Positions 9,264-17,669 of a stretch of DNA of 64,000 nt are shown one piece after another. Source of the DNA: JAUILA01 sp050289805. GTDB taxonomy: Bacteria; Bacteroidota; Bacteroidia; Cytophagales; Cyclobacteriaceae. The DNA is taken from NCBI GenBank assembly GCA_050289805.1, contig JBNKGL010000003.1, positions 248,001 to 312,000 of the forward strand, in the 5' to 3' direction. The notes beneath the pieces are model-generated. The model was not told the DNA's origin and searched no databases. It saw nothing but the letters and a program-made list of their open reading frames with translations. The number at the start of each line of letters is the position of its first letter. Position 1 is the stretch's first letter. Both the position numbers and the translations under genes were made by a program.

Positions 9264-10232
9264 TTAAATTATACCTTCTTTCAGCAGGTCGTGCAGATGA
9301 ACAAATCCGCAAACCCTGCCATCTGTTGTTACGATAACCTGGCTGATACTGTTTTGCTGCATAAGATGAAGTGCGCGTACGGCAAATTCACCTTTTTCAA
9401 TTGTTTTCGGACCGGTGCTCATTAATTTCTCCGCATTCGCATCCGTCATTCCGTCACCTTTCTGAAGAAATCGCCGCAGGTCACCATCGGTCACAATTCC
9501 CTGAAGAATACCTTCTTTGTTAACCACTGCCGCAGCACCGAGTCGTTTGGAAGATATTTCAATGATCACATCCTTTAATGGAGTATCCAGCTGAACCACG
9601 GGAACTTCATTATTAACCATAATATCATCGACCTTCAGGTACAGCTGTTTCCCCAAAGAACCCCCAGGGTGAAACCGGGCAAAGTCCCTGCTGTCAAAAT
9701 TCCGAACCTCAAGCAGACATATTGCCAGTGCATCTCCCAACGCCAGTGCCGCAGTGGTGCTCGTGGTAGGAGCCAGATTCAATGTACAGGCTTCCTCTTC
9801 AATGGAAGCATTTAATACATAATCGGCCTGACGTGCAAGAAAGGAATCAATATTACTCACCAGGGCGACGAGTGGTGCGCCGGTACGTTTGATCAACGGG
9901 ACGAGCACTTTAATCTCAGGAGTTTCACCACTTTTCGAAAGACATATTACCATGTCTTCTTTTTGGACCATTCCAAGATCTCCGTGAATGGCATCAGCAG
10001 CATGCATGAAGATGGCCGGGGTGCCGGTTGAATTGAGCGTGGCGACAATTTTATTGGCAATAATGGCACTTTTGCCAATTCCGGTGACAATTACACGTCC
10101 CTTGAGTTGATGAATTGCCTCCACACAGGAAGCAAATTCATCGTTAATGAAAGTGGATAATTGACGGATAGCCTCAGCCTCATTTAAGAGCACTTTTCTA
10201 GCTATGTTTTGAATATTTTTTACTAACTTCAA
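9264..10232 (-). CDS. kdsD: Arabinose-5-phosphate isomerase, KpsF/GutQ family
   Basis: The protein is 322 residues when started at the TTG at 10232. An N-terminal SIS domain carries VIVTGIGKSAIIANKI, HAADAIHGDLGM and CLSKSGETPE, and two C-terminal CBS domains follow. It interconverts ribulose-5-phosphate and arabinose-5-phosphate, the first step towards KDO of lipopolysaccharide. An in-frame ATG exists at 10274, but it touches a perfect -7 promoter element (10262-10269 on this strand), and homologues start near residue 15 of that longer frame, so TTG 10232 is preferred. The start remains the least certain part. It is divergent from recQ and followed by manC. Confidence 0.85.
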   Translation of the reverse strand: MKLVKNIQNIARKVLLNEAEAIRQLSTFINDEFASCVEAIHQLKGRVIVTGIGKSAIIANKIVATLNSTGTPAIFMHAADAIHGDLGMVQKEDMVICLSKSGETPEIKVLVPLIKRTGAPLVALVSNIDSFLARQADYVLNASIEEEACTLNLAPTTSTTAALALGDALAICLLEVRNFDSRDFARFHPGGSLGKQLYLKVDDIMVNNEVPVVQLDTPLKDVIIEISSKRLGAAAVVNKEGILQGIVTDGDLRRFLQKGDGMTDANAEKLMSTGPKTIEKGEFAVRALHLMQQNSISQVIVTTDGRVCGFVHLHDLLKEGII

Positions 10233-10261
10233 ATGAGTTGTAATTGTGATCAGCGCAAAAA

Positions 10262-10294
10262 CAAAGATACACAAATCGATATGAATTAATCCAA
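10262..10294 (-). promoter_or_regulatory. Promoter of kdsD-manC (Bacteroidota type)
   Basis: Read on the minus strand, TTG (10292-10294) is followed after 22 nt by TATCTTTG (10262-10269), which fits TTG-N17-23-TAnnTTTG. Transcription would begin near 10255, inside the longer kdsD reading frame, which argues for the TTG start at 10232. Confidence 0.65.
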
Positions 10295-10307
10295 ACTTAT
10301 TGTCAAG

Positions 10308-12497
10308 ATGCTGGTTGAAGAGAAGAAGGATGCACTAAAATCCAAACTAAAAGAAGTGTTTGGATTTAGTCAGTTCAGAGGGAATCAGGAAATAATAATA
10401 CGCAATATCCTGAGTGGGAAAAATACGTTTGTGATTATGCCAACCGGTGCTGGCAAGTCATTATGTTACCAGCTTCCGGCCATCGTTTCTGAAGGACTCG
10501 CCATCGTTATTTCGCCGTTAATTGCCCTGATGAAAAATCAGGTTGACCAGCTGAATGCATTCGGGGTGAATGCCCATTTTCTGAATTCCACTCTAAGTAA
10601 GGGAGAGATCAACAAGGTGAAGAAGGAATGTCTCACCGGCGCAACAAAATTGCTGTATGTAGCCCCCGAATCTCTTACCAAACAGGAAAACATCGACTTC
10701 CTTGAAACGGCAAACATTTCTTTTGTCGCTGTTGATGAAGCCCACTGCATCTCTGAGTGGGGACATGACTTCCGGCCCGAATACCGCCGGATTAAAGAGA
10801 TTATTCAACGGATAGGAAACCTGCCGGTAATAGCACTCACTGCCACCGCCACTCCCAAGGTTCAGCTCGATATTCAAAAAAATCTGCAAATGGAGGATGC
10901 TGACATTTTCATGTCCTCATTCAACCGGACAAACCTGTATTACGAGGTACGTCAAAAGGTTCATGCCAAGAAGCAACTAATTCAGTTTTTGTCGAATCAC
11001 AAAGACAAGAGTGGGATCATTTATTGTCTGAGCCGAAAAAAAGTAGAGGAAATCGCAGAACTCCTTCGGGTGAACGGATATCGTTCGGCACCCTATCATG
11101 CAGGGCTTGACGCATCGGTAAGAGAAAAGAATCAGGATGATTTTCTGAATGAGGATGTAGATATAATTGTGGCAACCATTGCTTTCGGAATGGGGATTGA
11201 TAAGCCGGATGTCCGGTTCGTGATACATTATGATGTTCCGAAATCACTGGAAGGCTATTACCAGGAAACCGGACGCGCCGGCAGGGATGGCCTGGAGGGG
11301 GTTTGCCTGATGTTCTACAGCCAGAATGACATTAACAAGCTGGAAAAATTCAATAAGGACAAATCTGTTCAGGAACGCGAAAACGCGCGTCTGCTTTTAC
11401 AGGAAATGTCTTTTTATGCGGAATCACCTGTATGCCGAAGACGACAATTGCTGCATTATTTCGGTGAGGAGTATGATCAGGATAACTGCGGTGCATGTGA
11501 CAACTGTGTGCATCCACGAGAACAGTTTGAAGGCAAGGATTTTGTGAAACTGGTTCTCGAAACGGTCAGCGCAACTGGAGAGAGATTCGGACTGAAGCAT
11601 CTTGCGCATGTAATCCGGGGTTCCGAAAACCAGTATGTGCTTTCCTATCATCACAATGAATTGGATGTGTATGGCAAAGGATCGGAGGAATCCGAAGACT
11701 TTTGGAAATCTGTAATTCGCCAGACCCTGATTTATGAATTACTGCTGAAGGATATTGATAATATCGGTGTCCTCAAGCTATCCGACCGAGGGAGAAAATT
11801 TATGGAAGCCCCTGACTCTATCATGCTCTCAAAAGATCATGACTACGATTCAAATCTTCCGGAAGAAGAAGAGGCAGCGCGTCCGCTGAACAACAGTAAG
11901 GCATATGATGAAAAGCTGTTCAGCATGCTGAAACATCTCCGTAAGAAGGTTGCCGACAAAAAAGGACTTCCTCCGTTTGTTATTTTCCAGGATCCATCTC
12001 TTGAAGAAATGGCGACCACTTATCCAACGACTGAATCGGAGCTGGCGCAGGTGAATGGAGTTGGAATGGGTAAGGTTAAGAAGTTCGGAAAGGATTTCCT
12101 GGAAATGATCTCTGAATATGTTGATGAACATGATATCGTAACTGCATCGGAAGTCGTTGTTAAGTCTTCGGTGAACAAATCAAAAATCAAAATTTTCATT
12201 ATTCAGCAAATTGATAAGAAAGTTGATCTTGAAGAAATAGCCGAATCGTTGAATATTCCATTCGAGGAGATGCTGGATGAAATCGAAAATATTTGCTATT
12301 CCGGAACTAAATTGAATCTGGATTATTATATTGACGAGATTCTTGATTATGATAAACAGGATGATATCTTCGAATACTTCATGAATGCAGAGACCGATAG
12401 TATTGAAGAAGCACTGGAAGATGAAGATAACGATGAATATTCAGAGGAAGAACTCCGTCTTATGCGGATAAAGTTCATGTCTGAATATGCCAATTAA
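10308..12497 (+). CDS. recQ: ATP-dependent DNA helicase RecQ
   Basis: A 729-residue superfamily 2 helicase with 3'-5' unwinding activity, acting in recombination and fork repair. Walker A is MPTGAGKS at residues 44-51, and the DEAH box lies at about 143-146 followed by CISEWGHDFRPEYR. Motif VI is seen in QETGRAGRDG. The RQC zinc site with four cysteines spans about 375-399 (ending CGACDNC). An HRDC domain begins near residue 530. The C-terminal 70 residues are very acidic and have no counterpart in E. coli RecQ (609 aa), but the total length agrees with RecQ proteins of Bacteroidota as remembered. Confidence 0.95.
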   Translation: MLVEEKKDALKSKLKEVFGFSQFRGNQEIIIRNILSGKNTFVIMPTGAGKSLCYQLPAIVSEGLAIVISPLIALMKNQVDQLNAFGVNAHFLNSTLSKGEINKVKKECLTGATKLLYVAPESLTKQENIDFLETANISFVAVDEAHCISEWGHDFRPEYRRIKEIIQRIGNLPVIALTATATPKVQLDIQKNLQMEDADIFMSSFNRTNLYYEVRQKVHAKKQLIQFLSNHKDKSGIIYCLSRKKVEEIAELLRVNGYRSAPYHAGLDASVREKNQDDFLNEDVDIIVATIAFGMGIDKPDVRFVIHYDVPKSLEGYYQETGRAGRDGLEGVCLMFYSQNDINKLEKFNKDKSVQERENARLLLQEMSFYAESPVCRRRQLLHYFGEEYDQDNCGACDNCVHPREQFEGKDFVKLVLETVSATGERFGLKHLAHVIRGSENQYVLSYHHNELDVYGKGSEESEDFWKSVIRQTLIYELLLKDIDNIGVLKLSDRGRKFMEAPDSIMLSKDHDYDSNLPEEEEAARPLNNSKAYDEKLFSMLKHLRKKVADKKGLPPFVIFQDPSLEEMATTYPTTESELAQVNGVGMGKVKKFGKDFLEMISEYVDEHDIVTASEVVVKSSVNKSKIKIFIIQQIDKKVDLEEIAESLNIPFEEMLDEIENICYSGTKLNLDYYIDEILDYDKQDDIFEYFMNAETDSIEEALEDEDNDEYSEEELRLMRIKFMSEYAN

Positions 12498-12517
12498 ACA
12501 GAATTACCCCCGAGACA

Positions 12518-12548
12518 GCCGGATTCCGAAAGGGTCCGGTTTTTTTTT
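12518..12548 (+). terminator. Intrinsic terminator after recQ
   Basis: An 8-bp stem, CCGGATTC with GGGTCCGG (two G-U pairs), has a five-base loop and is followed by nine T. It lies 20 nt after the recQ stop. Confidence 0.85.
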
Positions 12549-12554
12549 GCCCGT

Positions 12555-12569
12555 GGTCAATTATTGACC
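12555..12569. promoter_or_regulatory. Perfect 15-nt palindrome, possible operator
   Basis: GGTCAATTATTGACC is a perfect inverted repeat of 7 + 1 + 7, placed 68 nt before the start of the unknown lipoprotein gene and just after the recQ terminator. It has no T-tract, so it is not a terminator. A weak -7-like TACTCTTG follows at 12581-12588. A role as a dimeric regulator site is inferred. Confidence 0.45.
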
Positions 12570-12637
12570 GCCCCGCGCGATACTCTTGTACCAGTTTCAA
12601 TGGCCATTGAACAAATGTTTTCTAACCAATTAAGCCT

Positions 12638-13876
12638 ATGAAAAACTGGATAATTTTATTTTTACTGGCAGGCATATTATCTGCCTGTAATGAAGACCCT
12701 GAAATCAAACCGGGGCACACAAGGAATAAGCGACCCATGCCTGTCTACATTCGCAATGGCGGTGAATTCATTGCAAGGCAACTTTCAATGCAACTCAGCA
12801 ACCGTGATGTACGACATTTCATTAAAAACCGGGTGCTTGAAAAATTCGATGGGGATTACAATTTCCTGTTAGCTCTTCATTATAATGATCTCATTTCAGA
12901 CAAGCGCTCCTTTAAGAGCTTATTTGAAAATGAATTTGAAAGGAATTCGCTGGAGGAGATCATTCAATCAGACCCTCTTTTGCAAATTGCCATGCCAAGT
13001 CTTTCAGACAAGTCGGCACAAAAATGGGACGCTGAGAACGACATACCGCTGGTAGTCTATCGTCCGCCGGATATAGATCTGGCGACTACAGATAACCTGG
13101 TGGCTTTTCGAAATGGAAGTCCGGAACTTTTCTCATTAAAGGAAGAACCTGATAAGCTTGTTCTGGTCATCAGCCATAATGAACGAACCCTTGTCGTACC
13201 TGCAGGTTCTGATCCCGGAAAGGCATTCAACGGTTTCGCCAGGAACGAATGTATTGAATCGGTCCGGGCACAGGGGACTTACAATAGCCTCACCTATTTT
13301 TTAAAGGAAGCGCTGTATCAGTGTTACTACGAAGCAGGTGACGAACCTGCCACTACAGACGGATGCGACAGGGATCTGTATCCTGGAAAGGACCATGTCA
13401 CCCGTGCAAAGTTTACCACAATGAATTATATGCGGGAAGCTGAACACTATCTTGACGGCAATCCCGAAATTTATTTCATTGTAACACTTGCCTCAAAAAA
13501 TCCATCGGGATTTGCGTCGCTTCGAAAGTCTTTCCCTTCGAATGACAGAAGTGAATGGAAGAATTGCGGATTATTTAGTTGTGAGCCTGAATGGCATGAA
13601 AAGCTACAGCCTGTTTTTATTTGGGACAAGGAAGTATTTGGCAACCTGGTACGTTATGACTGGTTCGAAGAGGATTTTTCAACCGGCAAAATTGATATAA
13701 CACTCGGGCTTACATCGAAATTTGAGAATCTCACCGTATCGGGTAATGTCAAAATTACCATTAGCAAAAAGGACTATTTCCTGGATCAGGACTTTGTTAA
13801 TTATTGCGACCGTGCACGGGGCGGCGGAACTGACTACAATACCGGAAAATTTTACTTCACTATTAATCAGCGTTAA
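12638..13876 (+). CDS. Lipoprotein of unknown function
   Basis: A 412-residue protein with a clear lipoprotein signal peptide (hydrophobic residues 4-15, LSAC with Cys17). No domain is recognised. The middle part has a run of conserved-looking polar blocks: VLVISHNERTLVVPAGSDPG, then a Cys/Asp-rich stretch with GCDRDLYPG near residue 245, and a C-terminal part with alternating beta-like pattern. The Cys-rich stretch and the aspartates could bind metal, but this is a guess. Its stop overlaps the start of the next gene (TAATG), so both are one translational unit, probably an envelope pair. Confidence 0.75.
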   Translation: MKNWIILFLLAGILSACNEDPEIKPGHTRNKRPMPVYIRNGGEFIARQLSMQLSNRDVRHFIKNRVLEKFDGDYNFLLALHYNDLISDKRSFKSLFENEFERNSLEEIIQSDPLLQIAMPSLSDKSAQKWDAENDIPLVVYRPPDIDLATTDNLVAFRNGSPELFSLKEEPDKLVLVISHNERTLVVPAGSDPGKAFNGFARNECIESVRAQGTYNSLTYFLKEALYQCYYEAGDEPATTDGCDRDLYPGKDHVTRAKFTTMNYMREAEHYLDGNPEIYFIVTLASKNPSGFASLRKSFPSNDRSEWKNCGLFSCEPEWHEKLQPVFIWDKEVFGNLVRYDWFEEDFSTGKIDITLGLTSKFENLTVSGNVKITISKKDYFLDQDFVNYCDRARGGGTDYNTGKFYFTINQR

Positions 13877-14559
13877 TGAAGATCATATTCATCCTCTTCA
13901 TTTTATTACCCGTAATCATAAGCCCGGCACAGGAGATATTCTTCGGTGCCGGCTATGCCACAGGTCAGCATTCATTCACCGGAATTGAGACAGACTCATT
14001 TGCGATTGAGACGAGCAATAATACAGGCAGGAAATTCATCATGCCAACCGTTTTGGTTTCATGGAACCTGAATAACAGGTTATACCTGGGCGCAAGGATG
14101 AATTATCGCCGGCATACCATTAGCCTCAGGGGGTGGGATAATCGTGCCGATACCTGCCTGCTGTGCCCCGTTATTAAGGGTGGAGGCCCCACAATCCATG
14201 AAATAAGGTTTGCCGGGGAAATTTCCCTTGCTGTACAATACTGGAGATTTGGATCCCTGTGGCTGGTGGGTGGCGCAGGCGTATCGGTTCCCGTCCATAC
14301 TGATAATAACCAAACGGATATCAATAGTCCTTTGCAGCAAATATTTACTGCAGCAGGGTCCCTGGCTACAGCTTCACCGATTTTCGAGTTGGGACTGGCC
14401 ATGGAGATTGGGCGCTTTCAATTCCGTGCGATAAAATGCTACAGTCCTTCATACACCCAAACGTTTAAAATTGAAAAACAGGAGATCCCATTTAAAACAA
14501 ATGAATCAATGTGGTCTTTTTCATTCATGTTCAGTATTTATAGACAAGGATCCCCTTAA
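13876..14559 (+). CDS. Predicted outer-membrane beta-barrel-like protein of unknown function
   Basis: A 227-residue protein with a cleavable signal peptide (hydrophobic residues 2-15 ending SPAQ). The rest is made of amphipathic beta strands with many aromatic and glycine residues, and ends in the aromatic-rich strand MWSFSFMFSIY. This looks like a small outer-membrane barrel of eight to ten strands. A segment with CLLCPV near residue 95 is unusual for such proteins. It is coupled to the upstream lipoprotein by a TAATG overlap. No family is recognised. Confidence 0.7.
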   Translation: MKIIFILFILLPVIISPAQEIFFGAGYATGQHSFTGIETDSFAIETSNNTGRKFIMPTVLVSWNLNNRLYLGARMNYRRHTISLRGWDNRADTCLLCPVIKGGGPTIHEIRFAGEISLAVQYWRFGSLWLVGGAGVSVPVHTDNNQTDINSPLQQIFTAAGSLATASPIFELGLAMEIGRFQFRAIKCYSPSYTQTFKIEKQEIPFKTNESMWSFSFMFSIYRQGSP

Positions 14560-14627
14560 AGAATTCAGGTAATGGTTTCATTGAATGTGTCGGAGTTCCT
14601 ACCTTTAAACCGATAAACGAATGAACC

Positions 14628-15920
14628 ATGAATATACTGATCATCGGAAGTGGTGGCCGGGAGTTTACCTTCGCCTGGAAAATTGCTCAAAGTGAACTTT
14701 GCGACCAATTATATATAGCCCCGGGAAATGCAGGCACACCACAGTTTGGTATTAATATCGATTTGGACACCGACGATTTTGAGGCTGTTGGGAATTTTGT
14801 TTTAGACAATAATATAGAAATGGTTGTGGTAGGGCCCGAAGCTCCTCTTGTGGCAGGTATTCGGGATTATTTTGAATCTCAACCATCCCTATTAGATATT
14901 CTGGTAATAGGCCCGGGAAAAAGTGGAGCACAGCTTGAGGGGAGTAAGGATTTCTCAAAGGCTTTTATGCAAAAACATTCAATTCCTACAGCACGGTCTC
15001 ATACATTCACCGCTGATTCGTTGTCGGAAGGACTGGCATATATTGATGAATGTAACATACCGGTCGTATTAAAGGCCGATGGTCTGGCGGCTGGAAAAGG
15101 TGTGATTATTGCACAATCTAAAGAGGAGGCCCGGGAAGCACTTGAGTCGATGCTTATTGACCGGCAATTTGGCGAAGCAAGCAACAAGGTCCTTATAGAA
15201 GAATTTCTGGATGGTATCGAGTTGTCTGTATTCGTACTTACTGATGGCTCCGATTATCTAATACTTCCCGAAGCGAAGGATTATAAACGAATTGGGGAAG
15301 CTGACACTGGCCTTAATACAGGAGGAATGGGTGCTGTTTCCCCTGTTATTTTTGCTGATGATGAATTTATGTCCAAAGTCCGTGAGAAGGTGGTTGAGCC
15401 AACCATTAAAGGATTGAAGAAAGATGATATCCCCTACCAGGGGTTTATATTCATCGGATTAATGAAAGTAGGCCAGGAGCCTTATGTGATAGAATATAAT
15501 GTTCGTATGGGTGATCCTGAAACCCAGGTTGTCCTCCCGCGAATCAAAAATGATTTTGTAGAAATCCTGATAAACTGCGGAAGGGGTTCGTTAATAGGAC
15601 AGCAAATTGAAATCGACCCGGCATATGCAGTAACGGTTGTGCAGGTGGCTGGCGGATATCCGGAAGCATACGAAAAAGGAAAAGAAATCAAAGGACTGGC
15701 CGATGTACCACCTGATTTGATTGTTGTTCATGCGGGCACGAAGCAACATGAATATCAGATTTTAACAAATGGCGGCAGGGTTTTATCGGTTACGGGCAGA
15801 GGCAATACACTTGAAGAAACTTTGCAAAATGTCTATGCAGGACTTCCTTATATCAATTGGGAGGGCAGATATTACAGAAAAGATATTGGCAAAGATCTTC
15901 TGGCTTTTCACCTTGATTAA
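14628..15920 (+). CDS. purD: Phosphoribosylamine-glycine ligase
   Basis: A 430-residue ATP-grasp enzyme of purine synthesis that joins phosphoribosylamine and glycine to give GAR. The N-terminal NILIIGSGGREFTFAWKI, the segment VVGPEAPLVAGI, the ATP-binding VVLKADGLAAGKGVIIA, and the late NTGGMGAVSP and YNVRMGDPETQVVLPR are all family signatures. The usual GGREHA is here GGREFT, a small deviation: the His of many PurD proteins is replaced by Phe. Length is normal (about 425). The gene appears monocistronic, with a weak promoter-like TTG-N16-TACCTTTA at 14581-14607. Confidence 0.94.
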   Translation: MNILIIGSGGREFTFAWKIAQSELCDQLYIAPGNAGTPQFGINIDLDTDDFEAVGNFVLDNNIEMVVVGPEAPLVAGIRDYFESQPSLLDILVIGPGKSGAQLEGSKDFSKAFMQKHSIPTARSHTFTADSLSEGLAYIDECNIPVVLKADGLAAGKGVIIAQSKEEAREALESMLIDRQFGEASNKVLIEEFLDGIELSVFVLTDGSDYLILPEAKDYKRIGEADTGLNTGGMGAVSPVIFADDEFMSKVREKVVEPTIKGLKKDDIPYQGFIFIGLMKVGQEPYVIEYNVRMGDPETQVVLPRIKNDFVEILINCGRGSLIGQQIEIDPAYAVTVVQVAGGYPEAYEKGKEIKGLADVPPDLIVVHAGTKQHEYQILTNGGRVLSVTGRGNTLEETLQNVYAGLPYINWEGRYYRKDIGKDLLAFHLD

Positions 15921-15951
15921 ATCTGGCTTTCCTTTTTCGTATGTTTTAAAT

Positions 15952-15985
15952 TACATTTGGTAGATTTAACTATGAAGTAGAATTG
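15952..15985 (+). promoter_or_regulatory. Promoter region of the ricT-gldH operon
   Basis: Two overlapping candidates are seen. TACATTTG at 15952-15959 is a perfect -7 element but lacks a TTG at the right distance. TTG at 15957-15959 followed after 18 nt by TAGAATTG at 15978-15985 has good spacing with one mismatch. Either would drive the gene starting at 16033. Confidence 0.45.
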
Positions 15986-16032
15986 GGCATCTGGAGAATC
16001 CGGCGCCCTTATGATATCACAACCAAAAGAAT

Positions 16033-17184
16033 ATGGGATGTAATTCGTGCAGTTCGGCCGATGGCAAGGTTGCGGGATGTCAGAATAACGGAGGTTGCCT
16101 TACCGGTGGCTGCAATAAGATGAATGTATTCGACTGGCTTTCCAATATGGATATGCCTGGAGAAGATAAATTCAATATAGTCGAAATAAGATTCAAGGGA
16201 GGTCGTAAGGAGTTTTTCCGTAATTCGAATGGCCTTCAACTCACTACCGGAGATGCTGTCGTTGTGGATGTGCCAAATGGCCACCATATTGGATATGTTT
16301 CGCTTCAGGGAGAGTTGGTTCGTCTTCAAATGCAGAAGAAGAAAGTTGAGGATAATGAAGAGATTAAATCGATTTACAGGATCGCACACGAAAAAGATCT
16401 TGAAAAGTATTCCGAGGTGCAGCAGCGTGAATTACCCACCATGTACAGAACCCGTCAGATCATTCAGGAAATCGGGCTCTCAATGAAGCTTTCGGATGTG
16501 GAGTATCAGGCAGATAATTCCAAGGCGACTTTTTATTATTCCGCAGATGACAGGGTTGACTTTCGGGAGCTGATAAAAATACTGGCCGGTGAATTTCGTA
16601 TTCGGGTGGAAATGAGGCAAATCAGTCTTCGCCAGGAGGCAGGCAGACTTGGGGGCATCGGATCCTGCGGAAGAGAATTATGCTGCTCCACCTGGCTTTC
16701 AGATTTCAAAAGTGTTTCGACCAGTGCGGCTCGTTATCAAAATCTTTCTCTCAATCCAAGTAAATTATCGGGTCAATGCGGCAGGCTCAAATGTTGCCTG
16801 AATTATGAGTTGGATACATATATGGATGCATTGAAGGATATTCCGGACCTCAACGCACCTCTTGTCACTGAAAAAGGCACAGCGAGACTGCAAAAAACTG
16901 ATATTTTCCGGAAAATTATGTGGTTCAGCTATGATGCTGAAAACACTTGGCATCCTATTGGGGTTAAACGGGTTACCCAGATTGTAACCCTTAACAAAAA
17001 AGGACAGAAACCGTCGTCACTTCTGGAAGACGAGTCGTCCGGTACAGATGATGCTGTTCAATTGAACAGTGATCTGGAAAGAATTGACCGGAAATACAGG
17101 AATCAAGGCACTACAAAGAAAAAAAAGAAACGGAAACCAGGAAAAAACAGAAGAAGACCTTCTTCAAATACCAATAAGAAATGA
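16033..17184 (+). CDS. ricT: PSP1 domain protein, RicT (YaaT) family
   Basis: The protein is 383 residues. A short Cys-rich N terminus (six Cys in the first 33 residues) precedes the PSP1 domain, which ends with the hallmark cysteines of CGRELCCSTW and CGRLKCCLNYE around residues 215-260. A basic, low-complexity tail (KKKKKRKPGKNRRR) closes the protein and may bind RNA. In Bacillus, RicT works with RicA and RicF in an Fe-S complex that guides RNase Y. The partner genes are not in this window. The overlap with gldH (4 bp, ATGA) repeats an arrangement known from other Bacteroidota. Confidence 0.88.
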   Translation: MGCNSCSSADGKVAGCQNNGGCLTGGCNKMNVFDWLSNMDMPGEDKFNIVEIRFKGGRKEFFRNSNGLQLTTGDAVVVDVPNGHHIGYVSLQGELVRLQMQKKKVEDNEEIKSIYRIAHEKDLEKYSEVQQRELPTMYRTRQIIQEIGLSMKLSDVEYQADNSKATFYYSADDRVDFRELIKILAGEFRIRVEMRQISLRQEAGRLGGIGSCGRELCCSTWLSDFKSVSTSAARYQNLSLNPSKLSGQCGRLKCCLNYELDTYMDALKDIPDLNAPLVTEKGTARLQKTDIFRKIMWFSYDAENTWHPIGVKRVTQIVTLNKKGQKPSSLLEDESSGTDDAVQLNSDLERIDRKYRNQGTTKKKKKRKPGKNRRRPSSNTNKK

Positions 17185-17657
17185 TCAAATATGTTCTCCC
17201 ATTACTAATTCTGGTATCACTGATATCATGTGATAATACCAGGGTTTATGAAGTCAATAATGAACTTCCTGGCCGCTATTGGCTTGCAGACTCTACCCAG
17301 TCATTTACCTTTACAATTTCTGATACCGTTCAAAAGTATAACGTGTATTACAATCTCAGGAACTCGGTGAGCTATCCTTTTCGTAATATATATGTTAAGT
17401 ACAGTCTATCAGATTCTTCGGGCAATTTACTGGATGGCAACCTTTACAATGCCAACCTTTTTGATTCAAAGTCAGGAAAGCCGCTCGGTGATGGATTGGG
17501 GGATATATTCGATCACCAATTCCCATTGCTCACAGATTTCTCATTTCCCGGCCCTGGGCAATATCAGATGAATGTAAGTCAGTACATGCGCAGGGATACG
17601 CTGCCTGAAATCGTTGCTGTCGGAATACGGGTTGAAAAAGCAATGCCATCAAACTAA
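17181..17657 (+). CDS. gldH: Gliding motility lipoprotein GldH
   Basis: A 158-residue lipoprotein with a signal peptide ending LISC (Cys17). The body contains the GldH-like segments WLADSTQSFTFTISD, YNVYYNLRNSVSYPFRNIYV and GDGLGDIFDHQ. In Flavobacterium johnsoniae GldH is needed for gliding together with the type IX secretion machinery; it is probably anchored in the envelope. It overlaps ricT by 4 bp, the gene order seen in gliding and non-gliding Bacteroidota alike, so presence alone does not prove motility. Confidence 0.85.
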   Translation: MIKYVLPLLILVSLISCDNTRVYEVNNELPGRYWLADSTQSFTFTISDTVQKYNVYYNLRNSVSYPFRNIYVKYSLSDSSGNLLDGNLYNANLFDSKSGKPLGDGLGDIFDHQFPLLTDFSFPGPGQYQMNVSQYMRRDTLPEIVAVGIRVEKAMPSN

Positions 17658-17669
17658 ATAACTGGACAG

